Shown: positions 31,694-40,447 of the stretch, piece after piece | Numbering within the stretch: position 1 is the first letter of the stretch | Layout: each line of letters opens with the position of its first letter | Assembly: GCF_041154485.1 (NCBI RefSeq) | Contig: NZ_AP028669.1 | Location: 4,030,001-4,094,000, forward strand | Direction of reading: 5' to 3' | DNA: 64,000 bases | Source: Variovorax sp. V93 | GTDB taxonomy: Bacteria; Pseudomonadota; Gammaproteobacteria; Burkholderiales; Burkholderiaceae_C | Notes under the pieces: model-generated | What the model was told of the DNA's origin: nothing | Databases searched by the model: none | What the model saw: only the letters and a program-made list of their open reading frames with translations | Made by a program: the position numbers and the translations under genes

Positions 31694-34144
31694 CTAGGCG
31701 GACTGGACGGCGGTGATGGCGCGAAGGATCGATTCGCTCGTGGCCGGCGCCTTCAGCGGTGGATCGACCCGGTGGCCGCCGGCCGCCGACACGGCGTCGC
31801 GGATCGCGAAGAACACCGAGAACGGCAGCAGCAGCGGCGGCTCGCCCACGGCCTTGCTGCGGTGGATCGAGTCCTCGAAGTTCTGGCCTTCGAACAGGCG
31901 CACGTTGAAGACGGGCGGGCAGTCGTTGGCCGTGGGAATCTTGTAGGTGCTCGGCGCGTGCGTGGTGAGCTTGCCGCTTTGCGGATGCCACACCAGCTCC
32001 TCGGTCGTGAGCCAGCCCATGCCCTGGATGAAGGCGCCTTCGACCTGGCCGATGTCCACGGCCGGGTTCAGCGACTTGCCGGCGTCGTGCAGGATGTCGG
32101 CGCGCAGGAGCTTCCATTCGCCGGTGAGCGTGTCAACGATCACCTCGCTCACCGCCGCACCGTAGGCGTAGTAGTAGAAGGGGCGGCCCTGCATCCTGTC
32201 CTTGTCCCAGCTGAGGCCCGGCGTGGCATAGAAGCCGTCGGACCAGAGCTGCTTGCGGTCGAGGTAGGCCTCGCCCACCACGGTGCTGAAGGCCAGCGAG
32301 CGGCCGTTGACCTCGACCTTGTCATTGGCGAAGCGCACCTCGCTCGCCTTGCCGCCGTGGCGCTCGGCCGCACTCTCGGCCAGGCGCTCGCGGATCTGGC
32401 GTGCGGCATCCTGCGCGGCCTTGCCGTTGAGGTCGGCGCCGGTCGATGCGGCGGTGGCCGAGGTGTTGGCCACCTTGGTGGTGTCGGTCGCGGTGACGCG
32501 CACGCGCTCGAAGCTCACGCCCAGCTCGTGAGCCACCACCTGCGCCACCTTGGTGTTGAGGCCCTGCCCCATCTCGGTTCCGCCGTGGTTCACCAGGATC
32601 GAGCCGTCGGTGTACACATGCACCAGCGCGCCGGCCTGGTTGAAATGCTTGACGTTGAACGAGATGCCGAACTTGAGCGGCGCGAGCGCCAGGCCGCGCT
32701 TGAGCACCACGCTCTTCCGGTTGAAGGCCGCGATCTCTTCGCGCCGCGCACGGTAGCCGCTGCTGGCTTCGAGGTCGGCCACCAGTTCGTGGACGATGTT
32801 GTCGGTCACGGTCTGGCGGTACGGCGTGACGTTGTTCTGGTCCTTGCCGTAGAAGTTGACGCGTCGCACGTCGAGCGGATCGCGGCCCAGCGCGCGCGCC
32901 ACCGAGTCCATGATGTTCTCGACGGCAATGGCGCCCTGCGGCCCGCCGAAGCCGCGGAAGGCGGTGTTGCTCTGCGTGTTGGTCTTGCCGGAGAAGCCGT
33001 GCATGGCCACGTTGGGCAGCCAGTAGGCGTTGTCGAAGTGGCAGAGCGCGCGGGTCATGACGGGGCCCGAGAGGTCGGCCGAATGGCCGGCGCGCGAGAC
33101 CATGGTGATCTCCGCGCCGAGGATGCGGCCCTCGCCGTCGTAGCCCACTTCATACTCGTACCAGAAGCAGTGGCGGCGGCCGGTGACCATGAAGTCGTCG
33201 TCGCGGTCGAGCCGGAGCTTGACCGGGCGCTGCAGCTGCCGTGCCGCGATGGCCGCCACGCAGGCGAACAGCGCCGATTGCGATTCCTTGCCGCCGAAGC
33301 CGCCGCCCATGCGTCGGCATTCCACGTGCACTTCGTTCGACTGCAAATGCAGCGCATGCGCCACCAGGTGCTGCATCTCGCTCGGATGCTGCGTCGAGCA
33401 GTGGATGTGCAGCGCGCCGCCTTCCTTCGGAATGGCGTAGCTGATCTGGCCTTCGAGGTAGAACTGCTCCTGCCCGCCCACGTCGAGCGTGGACTTGTGG
33501 CGGTGCGGCGCCTGCGCGATGGCGGCGCGCACGGCCGCCTCGTCGCCTTCGTTGGCGCTGCCGCCGCTGCGCACGATGTGCATCGGCGGCACCACGTACT
33601 GGCCGCGCGCATGCGCCTCCTGCGGCGTGAGCACGGGCGGCTGCGCCTCGATTGTCATCGCATCCTTGGCCTTGGAAGCGGCGCGGCGCGCGGCCTCGCG
33701 CGTCTCGGCGATCACCGCGAACACGGGCTGGCCGAGATAGCGGATCTGGCCGCCCTCGCTCACGGGCAGGAGGATCGGATCGTCGTGCACGATCGAGCCG
33801 CAGTCGTTGGTGCCCGGAATGTCGTCGGCCGTGAGCACCGCGACCACGCCGGGCATCGCACGGATGGCGTCGAGCGACAGCGCCGTGACGCGGCCGTTGG
33901 CGGCCGGCGACAAGCCCAGCGCGCAGTGCAGCGTGCCGGTGATCTCGGGAATGTCGTCGATGTAGGTCGCCTCGCCGGCCACGTGCAGGTGCGCCGACTC
34001 GTGCGGCCGGCTGATGCCGACACGCGCGCCAAGATCATGCGCGATCGCTTCGGCCACGGGGTCGATGCGCGCGGCGGTGTTCTTCAGGTAGTCGGCAAAG
34101 GCCTCGGCGGGCTGCAGCAGGCGGGCGTCGATGGGTTTGTTCAT
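31694..34144 (-). CDS. xdhB: Xanthine dehydrogenase, molybdopterin-binding subunit
   Basis: The 816-residue large subunit hydroxylates hypoxanthine and xanthine to urate at a molybdenum cofactor. Mo-cofactor-binding and active-site segments are visible: RRMGGGFGGKESQSALFA, NTAFRGFGGPQGA, VNHGGTEMGQGLNTKVAQV, and the catalytic Glu in SKAVGEPPLLLPFSVF near residue 770. Phe and Arg positions flanking the substrate in bacterial XdhB are retained (TAFRGFGG). It starts two bases after the xdhA stop codon region (34147), so the two are co-translated. Maturation needs XdhC, which here is encoded 18 kb away at 52137. Confidence 0.96.
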   Translation of the reverse strand: MNKPIDARLLQPAEAFADYLKNTAARIDPVAEAIAHDLGARVGISRPHESAHLHVAGEATYIDDIPEITGTLHCALGLSPAANGRVTALSLDAIRAMPGVVAVLTADDIPGTNDCGSIVHDDPILLPVSEGGQIRYLGQPVFAVIAETREAARRAASKAKDAMTIEAQPPVLTPQEAHARGQYVVPPMHIVRSGGSANEGDEAAVRAAIAQAPHRHKSTLDVGGQEQFYLEGQISYAIPKEGGALHIHCSTQHPSEMQHLVAHALHLQSNEVHVECRRMGGGFGGKESQSALFACVAAIAARQLQRPVKLRLDRDDDFMVTGRRHCFWYEYEVGYDGEGRILGAEITMVSRAGHSADLSGPVMTRALCHFDNAYWLPNVAMHGFSGKTNTQSNTAFRGFGGPQGAIAVENIMDSVARALGRDPLDVRRVNFYGKDQNNVTPYRQTVTDNIVHELVADLEASSGYRARREEIAAFNRKSVVLKRGLALAPLKFGISFNVKHFNQAGALVHVYTDGSILVNHGGTEMGQGLNTKVAQVVAHELGVSFERVRVTATDTTKVANTSATAASTGADLNGKAAQDAARQIRERLAESAAERHGGKASEVRFANDKVEVNGRSLAFSTVVGEAYLDRKQLWSDGFYATPGLSWDKDRMQGRPFYYYAYGAAVSEVIVDTLTGEWKLLRADILHDAGKSLNPAVDIGQVEGAFIQGMGWLTTEELVWHPQSGKLTTHAPSTYKIPTANDCPPVFNVRLFEGQNFEDSIHRSKAVGEPPLLLPFSVFFAIRDAVSAAGGHRVDPPLKAPATSESILRAITAVQSA

Positions 34145-34146
34145 GG

Positions 34147-35754
34147 TCAGGCTCCTTCGGCCGCGGCTTTGACCGTGGCATGAGGCATCACGCTCCACAC
34201 GCTGGTTTCTTCGAGGGACAGCGGGTCTTCGGCCCGGGTTTCGAGCCAGAGGCGCTGGATCAGGTTCTGCGCCACCTGCAGCCGGTAGTCGGCCGAGGCG
34301 CGCATGTCCGACAGCGGCTTGAAGTCCTGCGCCAGCGCGAGCTTTGCGGCGGCGACGCTGGCCTGCGTCCACGGCTTGCCGACGAGCGCGGCCTCGGCGT
34401 TCGCGGCGCGCTTGACGATGGCGGCCATGCCGCCGAAGGCCAGGCGCACGGCCTTCACGGTGTCGCTACCCTGCTCCAGCTCGATCGCGAAGCCTGCGCA
34501 CAGGGCCGAGATGTCGCAGTCGAAGCGCTTGCTGATCTTGTAGGCGCGCACCTGGCGGCGCATGGCCGCGAGCGGAACCGCCAGCCCCTGCACGAACTCG
34601 CCGGGCTGCAGCTGGTTCTTCATGTAGTCGATGTAGAAATCGGGCAGCGGCATGCGGCGCAGCACGTCGCCGCGGCGCAGCTCGATCTCGGCATCGAGCG
34701 ACATCAGCACCGGCGGCGAATCGCCGATGGGCGAGCCGTTGGCCACGTTGCCGCCCATGGTGCCGGCATGGCGGATCGGCGGCGAGGCAAAGCGCAGCCA
34801 CACGTCCGCGAGGCTCGGCACGCGCTGCACCAGGGCTTCGAAGGCGGCTTCGAGCGAGGCGCCGGCGCCGATGTAGAGCTCGTCGGCACGGGTCTCGATG
34901 GTCTTCATCTCGGCCACGTCGCCCACGTAGATGATGTCGCCGAGATCGCGGAACTGCTTGTTGACCCAGAGGCCGACGTCGGTCGAGCCGGCCAGCAGCT
35001 GGGCACGCGGCTTCTGCTCGCGCAATGCGGCGAGCTGGGCGATGGTCTTGGGGGCGTGGAAGTGGTCGACGCGGGCGCCGAGCGGCGCCGCGTAGTCCAG
35101 GCCGTCGTTCTGCAAGGCGGTGAGCGCCGCCACCACGGGCTTCGTGTCGAGCCGCACGGCCGGCAGGTCGAACATGCGCTGCCCCGCATCGAGGATCGGC
35201 CGGTAGCCGGTGCAGCGGCACAGGTTGCCCGACAGTTCGTCGGCCAGCTGCTGGCGCGTGGGCTGCGTGCCCTCGGCCTGGTGGTGCTCGTAGGCGGACC
35301 ACAGCGACATCACGAAGCCGGGCGTGCAGAAGCCGCACTGCGAGCCATGGCAGTCGACCATCGCCTGCTGCACGGGGTGCAGCGTGTGGACGGCGTGCTT
35401 CTTGTCCTGCGGTTGGGCGGCCGCGCACTGCGCCTTCAGGTCTTCGACCGTGAACAGCGCCTTGCCGTGCAGCGTCGGCAGGAACTGGATGCAGGCGTTG
35501 ACCGTCTGCAGTTGCAGCCCGCCGACCGTGCCCGGCGCGTTGGCGTCGCTGGCCAGTTCGCCGATCACCACGGTGCAGGCGCCGCAGTCGCCTTCGTTGC
35601 AGCCTTCCTTGGTGCCCGTGCAATGTGCGTCCTCGCGCAGCCAGTCGAGCACCGAGCGGGTCGGATGGACGCCACTGACGTCGACGATCCTGCCGCGGTG
35701 GAAGAAGCGGACGGGTTGCGTGCTGTTGTTGTTGCTGCTGCTCTCTGTGCTCAT
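34147..35754 (-). CDS. xdhA: Xanthine dehydrogenase, FAD and 2Fe-2S subunit
   Basis: The 535-residue small subunit passes electrons from the Mo site to FAD/NAD. Two [2Fe-2S] domains: plant-type EGCNEGDCGACTVV (about 50-63) and the helical CGFCTPGFVMSLWSAYEH ... NLCRCTGYRPILDA. The FAD domain begins near LLAGSTDVGLWVNKQF and has the AGTMGGNVANGSPIGDSPPVL loop. The start at 35752-35754 (MSTESSSN) leaves a Ser/Asn-rich lead before the ferredoxin fold; an in-frame ATG 13 codons upstream is possible but less likely. First gene of the xdhAB unit; an inverted repeat 69-101 bp upstream is the putative operator. Confidence 0.96.
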   Translation of the reverse strand: MSTESSSNNNSTQPVRFFHRGRIVDVSGVHPTRSVLDWLREDAHCTGTKEGCNEGDCGACTVVIGELASDANAPGTVGGLQLQTVNACIQFLPTLHGKALFTVEDLKAQCAAAQPQDKKHAVHTLHPVQQAMVDCHGSQCGFCTPGFVMSLWSAYEHHQAEGTQPTRQQLADELSGNLCRCTGYRPILDAGQRMFDLPAVRLDTKPVVAALTALQNDGLDYAAPLGARVDHFHAPKTIAQLAALREQKPRAQLLAGSTDVGLWVNKQFRDLGDIIYVGDVAEMKTIETRADELYIGAGASLEAAFEALVQRVPSLADVWLRFASPPIRHAGTMGGNVANGSPIGDSPPVLMSLDAEIELRRGDVLRRMPLPDFYIDYMKNQLQPGEFVQGLAVPLAAMRRQVRAYKISKRFDCDISALCAGFAIELEQGSDTVKAVRLAFGGMAAIVKRAANAEAALVGKPWTQASVAAAKLALAQDFKPLSDMRASADYRLQVAQNLIQRLWLETRAEDPLSLEETSVWSVMPHATVKAAAEGA

Positions 35755-35822
35755 GCTCTTTGGCCTCGTGGGCGGCCCGGTTTTCCCGGCCAAGCCTGGA
35801 CGTTAGCCGCTTGTGCCCCCGC

Positions 35823-35855
35823 CCACATACCGCAGGAGCCATATTGCGTATGTGG
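35823..35855. promoter_or_regulatory. Candidate operator upstream of xdhA
   Basis: Imperfect inverted repeat: CCACATACCGCA (35823-35834) and TGCGTATGTGG (35845-35855), arms complementary except for one extra base, 10-nt spacer. It lies about 70-100 bp upstream of the xdhA start. The TGCGTATG half and the preceding CCATAT are echoed upstream of guaD (CCATG then TGCGTATG, 3801-3813), and TATGTGG occurs upstream of the NCS2 gene, suggesting one regulator for purine salvage/oxidation. Confidence 0.45.
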
Positions 35856-35938
35856 ACGCGGGTATGCGGCCTAGGGGGAAACCCTGGAGAGCGAGAGCAA
35901 TTCCCGGGCCATGGGCGGGGCCGCGCGTGCGACTCGCG

Positions 35939-37192
35939 TCAGCGCACCAAGTCCCACCCCATCATCAGGGCGGCGAACCCCATCAGCGCCGTGCCGCCCC
36001 AGCCGAGCCATCGCGTGCGGCGCCCCGAGGTGAACACGCCCATCACCTTCTCGCGCGTCACCAGGACCATCATCGCGGCCATGATCGGCACCGCGACAAC
36101 CCCGTTGATCACGGCACTCCAGTAGAGCGCCTTCATCGGGTCGATCGGCGTGAAGTCGAGCGCCGTTCCCACCAGCGTGGCCACGGCGATGATGCCGTAG
36201 AACTCCTTGGCCTCGCGCCAGTGCCGCTCCAGCCCTTCTTCCCAGCCGAAGGCCTCCGCCACCGCATAGGCGGCCGACGAGGCCAGCACCGGCACCGCCA
36301 GCAAACCGGTCGCGATGATGCCGCCCGCGAAGAGCCAGAACGCGAAATCGCCCGCCAGCGGCCGCAGCGCCTCGGCCGCCTGCGCCGCCGAAGATACGTC
36401 GTGCACCCCCGCCGCGAACAGCACCGCCGCCCCCACCACCATCACGAAGAACGCGATCAGGTTCGAGAAGGTCATGCCCAGCCAAGTGTCGAGCCGCACG
36501 CGCCGCAGGTCGCGCCACACCTCCTGGTCGGTGCCGCGCCGCCCGCCCTTGAGCCGGAGTTCCTCGACTTCCTGCGAGGCCTGCCAGAAGAACAGGTACG
36601 GCGAGATGGTGGTGCCCAGCAGCGCCACGATCATCATCCAGTAGCTGCCGCTCCACTGCAGCCGGGGCACGACGAGGTCGTGCAGCACACGGCCCCATTC
36701 CACCTGCACAGCGAACACCGCCGCCACGTAGGCAAACAGCGTGAGCGTCAGCCACTTGAGGATGTGGGCCAGCTTGCGGTACGGCACGAACACCTGCAGC
36801 AGCACCGTGACCACGCCGAAGATCAGCGAAAGAAAATGCGCCCCGCCGCCCACCACCAGCTGCAGCGCCTCGCCCATGGCCGCGATGTCGGCCGCGATGT
36901 TGATGGTGTTGGCCACCACCAGCAGCGCCACCAGCACGAACAGAAAGCCCCGCGGCATGTGCTCGCGCAGGTTGGCCGCCACACCTTTGCCCGTGACCCG
37001 GCCGATGCGCGCCGACACCAGCTGGATCGCCACCATGAACGGCAGCGACAGGAACACCGTCCAGAGCAGGCCGGTGCCGAACTGGGCGCCCGCTTGGGTG
37101 TAGGTGGCAATGCCGGAGGGGTCGTCGTCGGCCGCACCGGTGACGACGCCAGGCCCAACGTGGCGCAGGAACGACGGAATACGTTTCTTCAT
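35939..37192 (-). CDS. Nramp-related divalent metal transporter with altered metal-site motifs
   Basis: A 417-residue membrane protein with about eleven hydrophobic segments and overall Nramp organisation. In canonical Nramp transporters the metal is held by a DPGN motif in TM1 and a Met in an MPH motif in TM6. Here the TM1 motif is DDDPSGIAT (residues 22-30): the Asn is absent and Ser replaces Gly. The TM6 counterpart reads GTTISPYLFFWQ (193-204) with neither Met nor the MPH His. Loss of the soft Met ligand is known to change selectivity, as in Nramp-related Mg2+ transporters. Substrate may therefore be Mg2+ or another hard ion; this is inference. It stands alone between xdhA and a LysR gene. 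Confidence 0.78.
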   Translation of the reverse strand: MKKRIPSFLRHVGPGVVTGAADDDPSGIATYTQAGAQFGTGLLWTVFLSLPFMVAIQLVSARIGRVTGKGVAANLREHMPRGFLFVLVALLVVANTINIAADIAAMGEALQLVVGGGAHFLSLIFGVVTVLLQVFVPYRKLAHILKWLTLTLFAYVAAVFAVQVEWGRVLHDLVVPRLQWSGSYWMMIVALLGTTISPYLFFWQASQEVEELRLKGGRRGTDQEVWRDLRRVRLDTWLGMTFSNLIAFFVMVVGAAVLFAAGVHDVSSAAQAAEALRPLAGDFAFWLFAGGIIATGLLAVPVLASSAAYAVAEAFGWEEGLERHWREAKEFYGIIAVATLVGTALDFTPIDPMKALYWSAVINGVVAVPIMAAMMVLVTREKVMGVFTSGRRTRWLGWGGTALMGFAALMMGWDLVR

Positions 37193-37290
37193 GTGTGCCT
37201 CGATGGTGGCATGCCGAGCCTGACTGCCAGATGATCTTTCGCAGTCGCCCGCTAAAAAAACGCGCCGCTCCTGCGTCTTTCCTTCTTCCC

Positions 37291-38208
37291 TTATCCGGCC
37301 CGCTCGGAAAACAGCGCCGTGATCACCTGGCGCAGCCAGCGGTTCGCCGGATCGGCCTCGAAGCGCCTGCTCCAGTGCAGCGACACCGTGAAGTCGCGCA
37401 GCGGGAACGGCGGCTCGACGATGGCGTAGCCGCCCTCCTCGGCAAAGCCGCGCGCGATGTTGCGCGGCATCACCACCGCCAGGTCGGTGGCGCGCACGAT
37501 GGCCGGCAGCACCATGAAGTGCTCGGTCGTCAGGCGCAGCCGGTCTTCGAGGTTCAGCAGCTGCAGGATGCGCAGCGTCTCGGCGTGCGTGCGCACTGCC
37601 ACGTAGTCGAGCTCCTGCAGGGCCTCAAGCAGCGCCTGCCCGCTGCGGCGCCGCTTCACGAAGGGATGGCCCTTTCGCAGCAGCACGATGTAGCGGTCTT
37701 TCAGGAGCTGGGCGCGCTGCGTGTCCTTCACCTTGGGCAAAAAGCCGAAGGCGAAGTCGACCCGGCCGCTGTCGAGCGCCGTGGCAATGTCCCCGGTGGC
37801 CAGCGGCATGGTCTCGACGCGCACGCCCGGTGACAGCTCGCGCAGCCGCACCATCAGCGCCGGCAGGAAACGCCCCTCGCCGATGTCGCTCATGTGGATG
37901 CGAAACAGCTTGCGCGAGGCGGCCGGGTCGAAGCGCTCGGGCTCGGCCAACGCCTGCTGCAGCATGGCCAGCGCCGCCTGCACCGGCACCGCCAGCCGCT
38001 CCGCCCGCGGCGTCGGCGCCACGCCGCCGGGGGTGCGCGTGAAGAGCGCATCGCCCAGCAGCAGGCGCAGCCGCGTGAGGCCATGGCTGGCCGCCGGCTG
38101 CGTCAGGCCCAGGGCCTCGGCGGCACGGCTCACGCTGCGGGCGCGGAAGACCGCATCGAAGAGCCGCAGCAGGTTGAGGTCGAGCTTTTCGATATGCATG
38201 GCGTTCAT
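37291..38208 (-). CDS. LysR-family regulator of the indolepyruvate oxidoreductase operon
   Basis: A 305-residue LTTR, NodD/LinR-like (LDLNLLRLFDAVFRARSVSR at the HTH; LTQPAASHGLTRLR recognition helix). The effector domain has FRIHMSDIGEGRFLPALM. The start at 38206-38208 or the alternative at 38197-38199 both leave the HTH at the right place. It is divergent from iorA with 79 bp between start codons, and this AT-rich gap (ATAGCTGGCTTAT at 38214-38226) probably holds the operator. It likely responds to an aromatic 2-oxo acid or its thioester. Confidence 0.87.
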   Translation of the reverse strand: MNAMHIEKLDLNLLRLFDAVFRARSVSRAAEALGLTQPAASHGLTRLRLLLGDALFTRTPGGVAPTPRAERLAVPVQAALAMLQQALAEPERFDPAASRKLFRIHMSDIGEGRFLPALMVRLRELSPGVRVETMPLATGDIATALDSGRVDFAFGFLPKVKDTQRAQLLKDRYIVLLRKGHPFVKRRRSGQALLEALQELDYVAVRTHAETLRILQLLNLEDRLRLTTEHFMVLPAIVRATDLAVVMPRNIARGFAEEGGYAIVEPPFPLRDFTVSLHWSRRFEADPANRWLRQVITALFSERAG

Positions 38209-38287
38209 GTTGGATAGCTGGCTTATTTTATTGATGTATGGCGGCGCGCCGACCACACTGCGAGACCCCCAGAAAAAAAGAGACACG

Positions 38288-40447
38288 ATGGAAGTTTCAT
38301 TCAGCAAGGAAGTGGAGACGCTGCGCCTCGGCGCAGGCGACACCTTCCACGGCGAGGGCATCCTCGCGATCACCAAGGGCCTGCTGCAGTCGGGCGTGGC
38401 CTACGTAGGCGGCTACCAGGGCGCACCGGTGTCGCACCTGCTCGACGTGATGGTGCAGGGCAAGGCCTACATGGACGAGCTCGGCGTGCACGTGGAAGCC
38501 TGCTCCAACGAAGCCTCGGCCGCGGCCATGCTCGGCGCCTCCATCCACTACCCGCTGCGCGGCGCGGTCACCTGGAAGTCGATAGTCGGCACCAACGTGG
38601 CGGCCGATGCGCTCTCCAACCTGTCGTCGCCCGGCGTGACCGGCGGCGTGCTGGTGGTGGTGGGCGAGGACTACGGCGAAGGCGCCAGCGTGATCCAGGA
38701 GCGCACGCATGCCTATGCGCTCAAGTCGAGCATGTGCCTGCTCGATCCGCGGCCCGACCTCGGCGTGATGGTGCGCATGGTGGAAGAAGGCTTCCGCCTG
38801 TCCGAGACCTCGAACATGCCCTGCCTGATGGAGCTGCGCATCCGCACCTGCCACGTGCGCGGCAGCTTCGAGTGCAAGGACAACATCGCGCCCGCGGTGT
38901 CGACCCGCGCGCTGATGAGCGAGCCCGCGGGCTTCGACTACATGCGGCTCGCGCATCCGCCGGTCACCTTCCGCCATGAAAAGCTCAAGGGCGACGAGCG
39001 CATTCCGGCCGCACGGCGCTACATCGTCGAACATGCGCTCAACGAGCTGATTCCGGGCCGCGCCCATGCCGACCTCGGCATCGTGGTGCAGGGCGGGCTC
39101 TACAACGCGCTGATCCGCAGCCTGCAGCAGCAGGGGCTGGCCGACGCCTTCGGCGAGACCGACATCCCGATCCTGGTGCTCAACGTGACCTACCCGCTGG
39201 TGCCCGAGCAGGTGGCCGACTTCTGCGTGGGCAAGCGCGCGGTGCTGGTGGTGGAGGAAGGCCAGCCCGAATACATCGAGCAGGACATCGCCACCCTGCT
39301 GCGCCGGCGCGACATCCAGACGCCGCTGCACGGCAAGGACATGCTGCCCGCAGCGGGCGAATACGGCGTCGAGGTGCTTGCTGGCGGCCTCGGCGCGTTC
39401 GCCGCGAAATACATCGAGGCCAGCGAGGCTTCATCTTCCGCGCAGGCCTGGCTGGCCGGCAACCGCGCGCGCCGCGAGGCCGTGGCGCGCCAGCTCGAGA
39501 CGCTGCTGCCCAACCGGCCGCCGAGCTTCTGCATCGGCTGCCCCGAGCGCCCCGTGTTCTCGGCGCTCAAGCTCGCGCAGCAGGAGACGGGGCCGGTGCA
39601 CATCGCGGCCGACATCGGCTGCCATGCCTTCGGCACCTTCGAGCCCTTCTCGATGGGGCATTCGATCCTGGGCTACGGCATGAGCCTGGCGAGCCGCGCG
39701 GGCGTGGCGCCGATGATGAACCGCCGCACCTTGTCGATCATGGGCGACGGCGGCTTCTGGCACAACGGCCTGCTCACGGGCGTGCAGAGCGCGCTGTTCA
39801 ACGGCGACGACGCGGTGCTGCTGATCTTCAAGAACGGCTACACCTCGGCCACCGGCACGCAGGACATCATCTCCACGCCCGACGACGAGATGAAGGAGCG
39901 CGCCGTCGACAAGCAGCAGAGCCTGGTCGACAAGAACCAGACCATCGAGGCCACGCTCAAGGGCCTGGGCGTGCAGTGGATGCGCACCGTCACCACCTAC
40001 GACGTGGAGCGCATGCGCAAGACGCTGACCGAGGCGCTCACCAGCGACTTCAACGGCCTCAAGGTGGTGATTGCCGAGGGCGAATGCCAGCTCGAGCGCC
40101 AGCGCCGCATCAAGCCCTGGATTGCCGGCCTGCTTCAGCGCGGCGAGCGCGTGGTGCGCGTGAAGTACGGCGTCGACGAGGACGTGTGCAACGGCGACCA
40201 CGCCTGTATCCGCCTGTCGGGCTGCCCCACGCTCACGCTCAGGGACAACCCCGATCCGCTCAAGGTCGACCCCGTGGCCACCGTGATCGACGGCTGCGTG
40301 GGCTGCGGCCTGTGCGGCGAGAACGCGCATGCGGCCACGCTGTGCCCGAGCTTCTACCGCGCCGAGGTGGTGCAGAACCCGAAGTGGCATGAACGCCTGC
40401 TGCACGCGCTGCGCGGCGCCATGGTGCGCGTGCTGCAACCCGCATGA
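38288..40447 (+). CDS. iorA: Indolepyruvate ferredoxin oxidoreductase, alpha-type subunit
   Basis: A 719-residue thiamine-diphosphate enzyme that oxidatively decarboxylates aryl-2-oxo acids (indolepyruvate, phenylpyruvate) to aryl-acetyl-CoA, reducing ferredoxin. The N-terminal 2-oxoacid domain, the Cys-rich CIGCPERPVF segment, the TPP-binding GDGGFWHNGL, and two 4Fe-4S clusters at the C terminus (CNGDHACIRLSGC and CVGCGLCGENAHAATLC) are all visible. Length matches IorA. The start at 38288 (MEVSFSKEVE) is the first Met after the divergent promoter. The next gene (40444) overlaps its stop by 4 bp (ATGA). Confidence 0.9.
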   Translation: MEVSFSKEVETLRLGAGDTFHGEGILAITKGLLQSGVAYVGGYQGAPVSHLLDVMVQGKAYMDELGVHVEACSNEASAAAMLGASIHYPLRGAVTWKSIVGTNVAADALSNLSSPGVTGGVLVVVGEDYGEGASVIQERTHAYALKSSMCLLDPRPDLGVMVRMVEEGFRLSETSNMPCLMELRIRTCHVRGSFECKDNIAPAVSTRALMSEPAGFDYMRLAHPPVTFRHEKLKGDERIPAARRYIVEHALNELIPGRAHADLGIVVQGGLYNALIRSLQQQGLADAFGETDIPILVLNVTYPLVPEQVADFCVGKRAVLVVEEGQPEYIEQDIATLLRRRDIQTPLHGKDMLPAAGEYGVEVLAGGLGAFAAKYIEASEASSSAQAWLAGNRARREAVARQLETLLPNRPPSFCIGCPERPVFSALKLAQQETGPVHIAADIGCHAFGTFEPFSMGHSILGYGMSLASRAGVAPMMNRRTLSIMGDGGFWHNGLLTGVQSALFNGDDAVLLIFKNGYTSATGTQDIISTPDDEMKERAVDKQQSLVDKNQTIEATLKGLGVQWMRTVTTYDVERMRKTLTEALTSDFNGLKVVIAEGECQLERQRRIKPWIAGLLQRGERVVRVKYGVDEDVCNGDHACIRLSGCPTLTLRDNPDPLKVDPVATVIDGCVGCGLCGENAHAATLCPSFYRAEVVQNPKWHERLLHALRGAMVRVLQPA

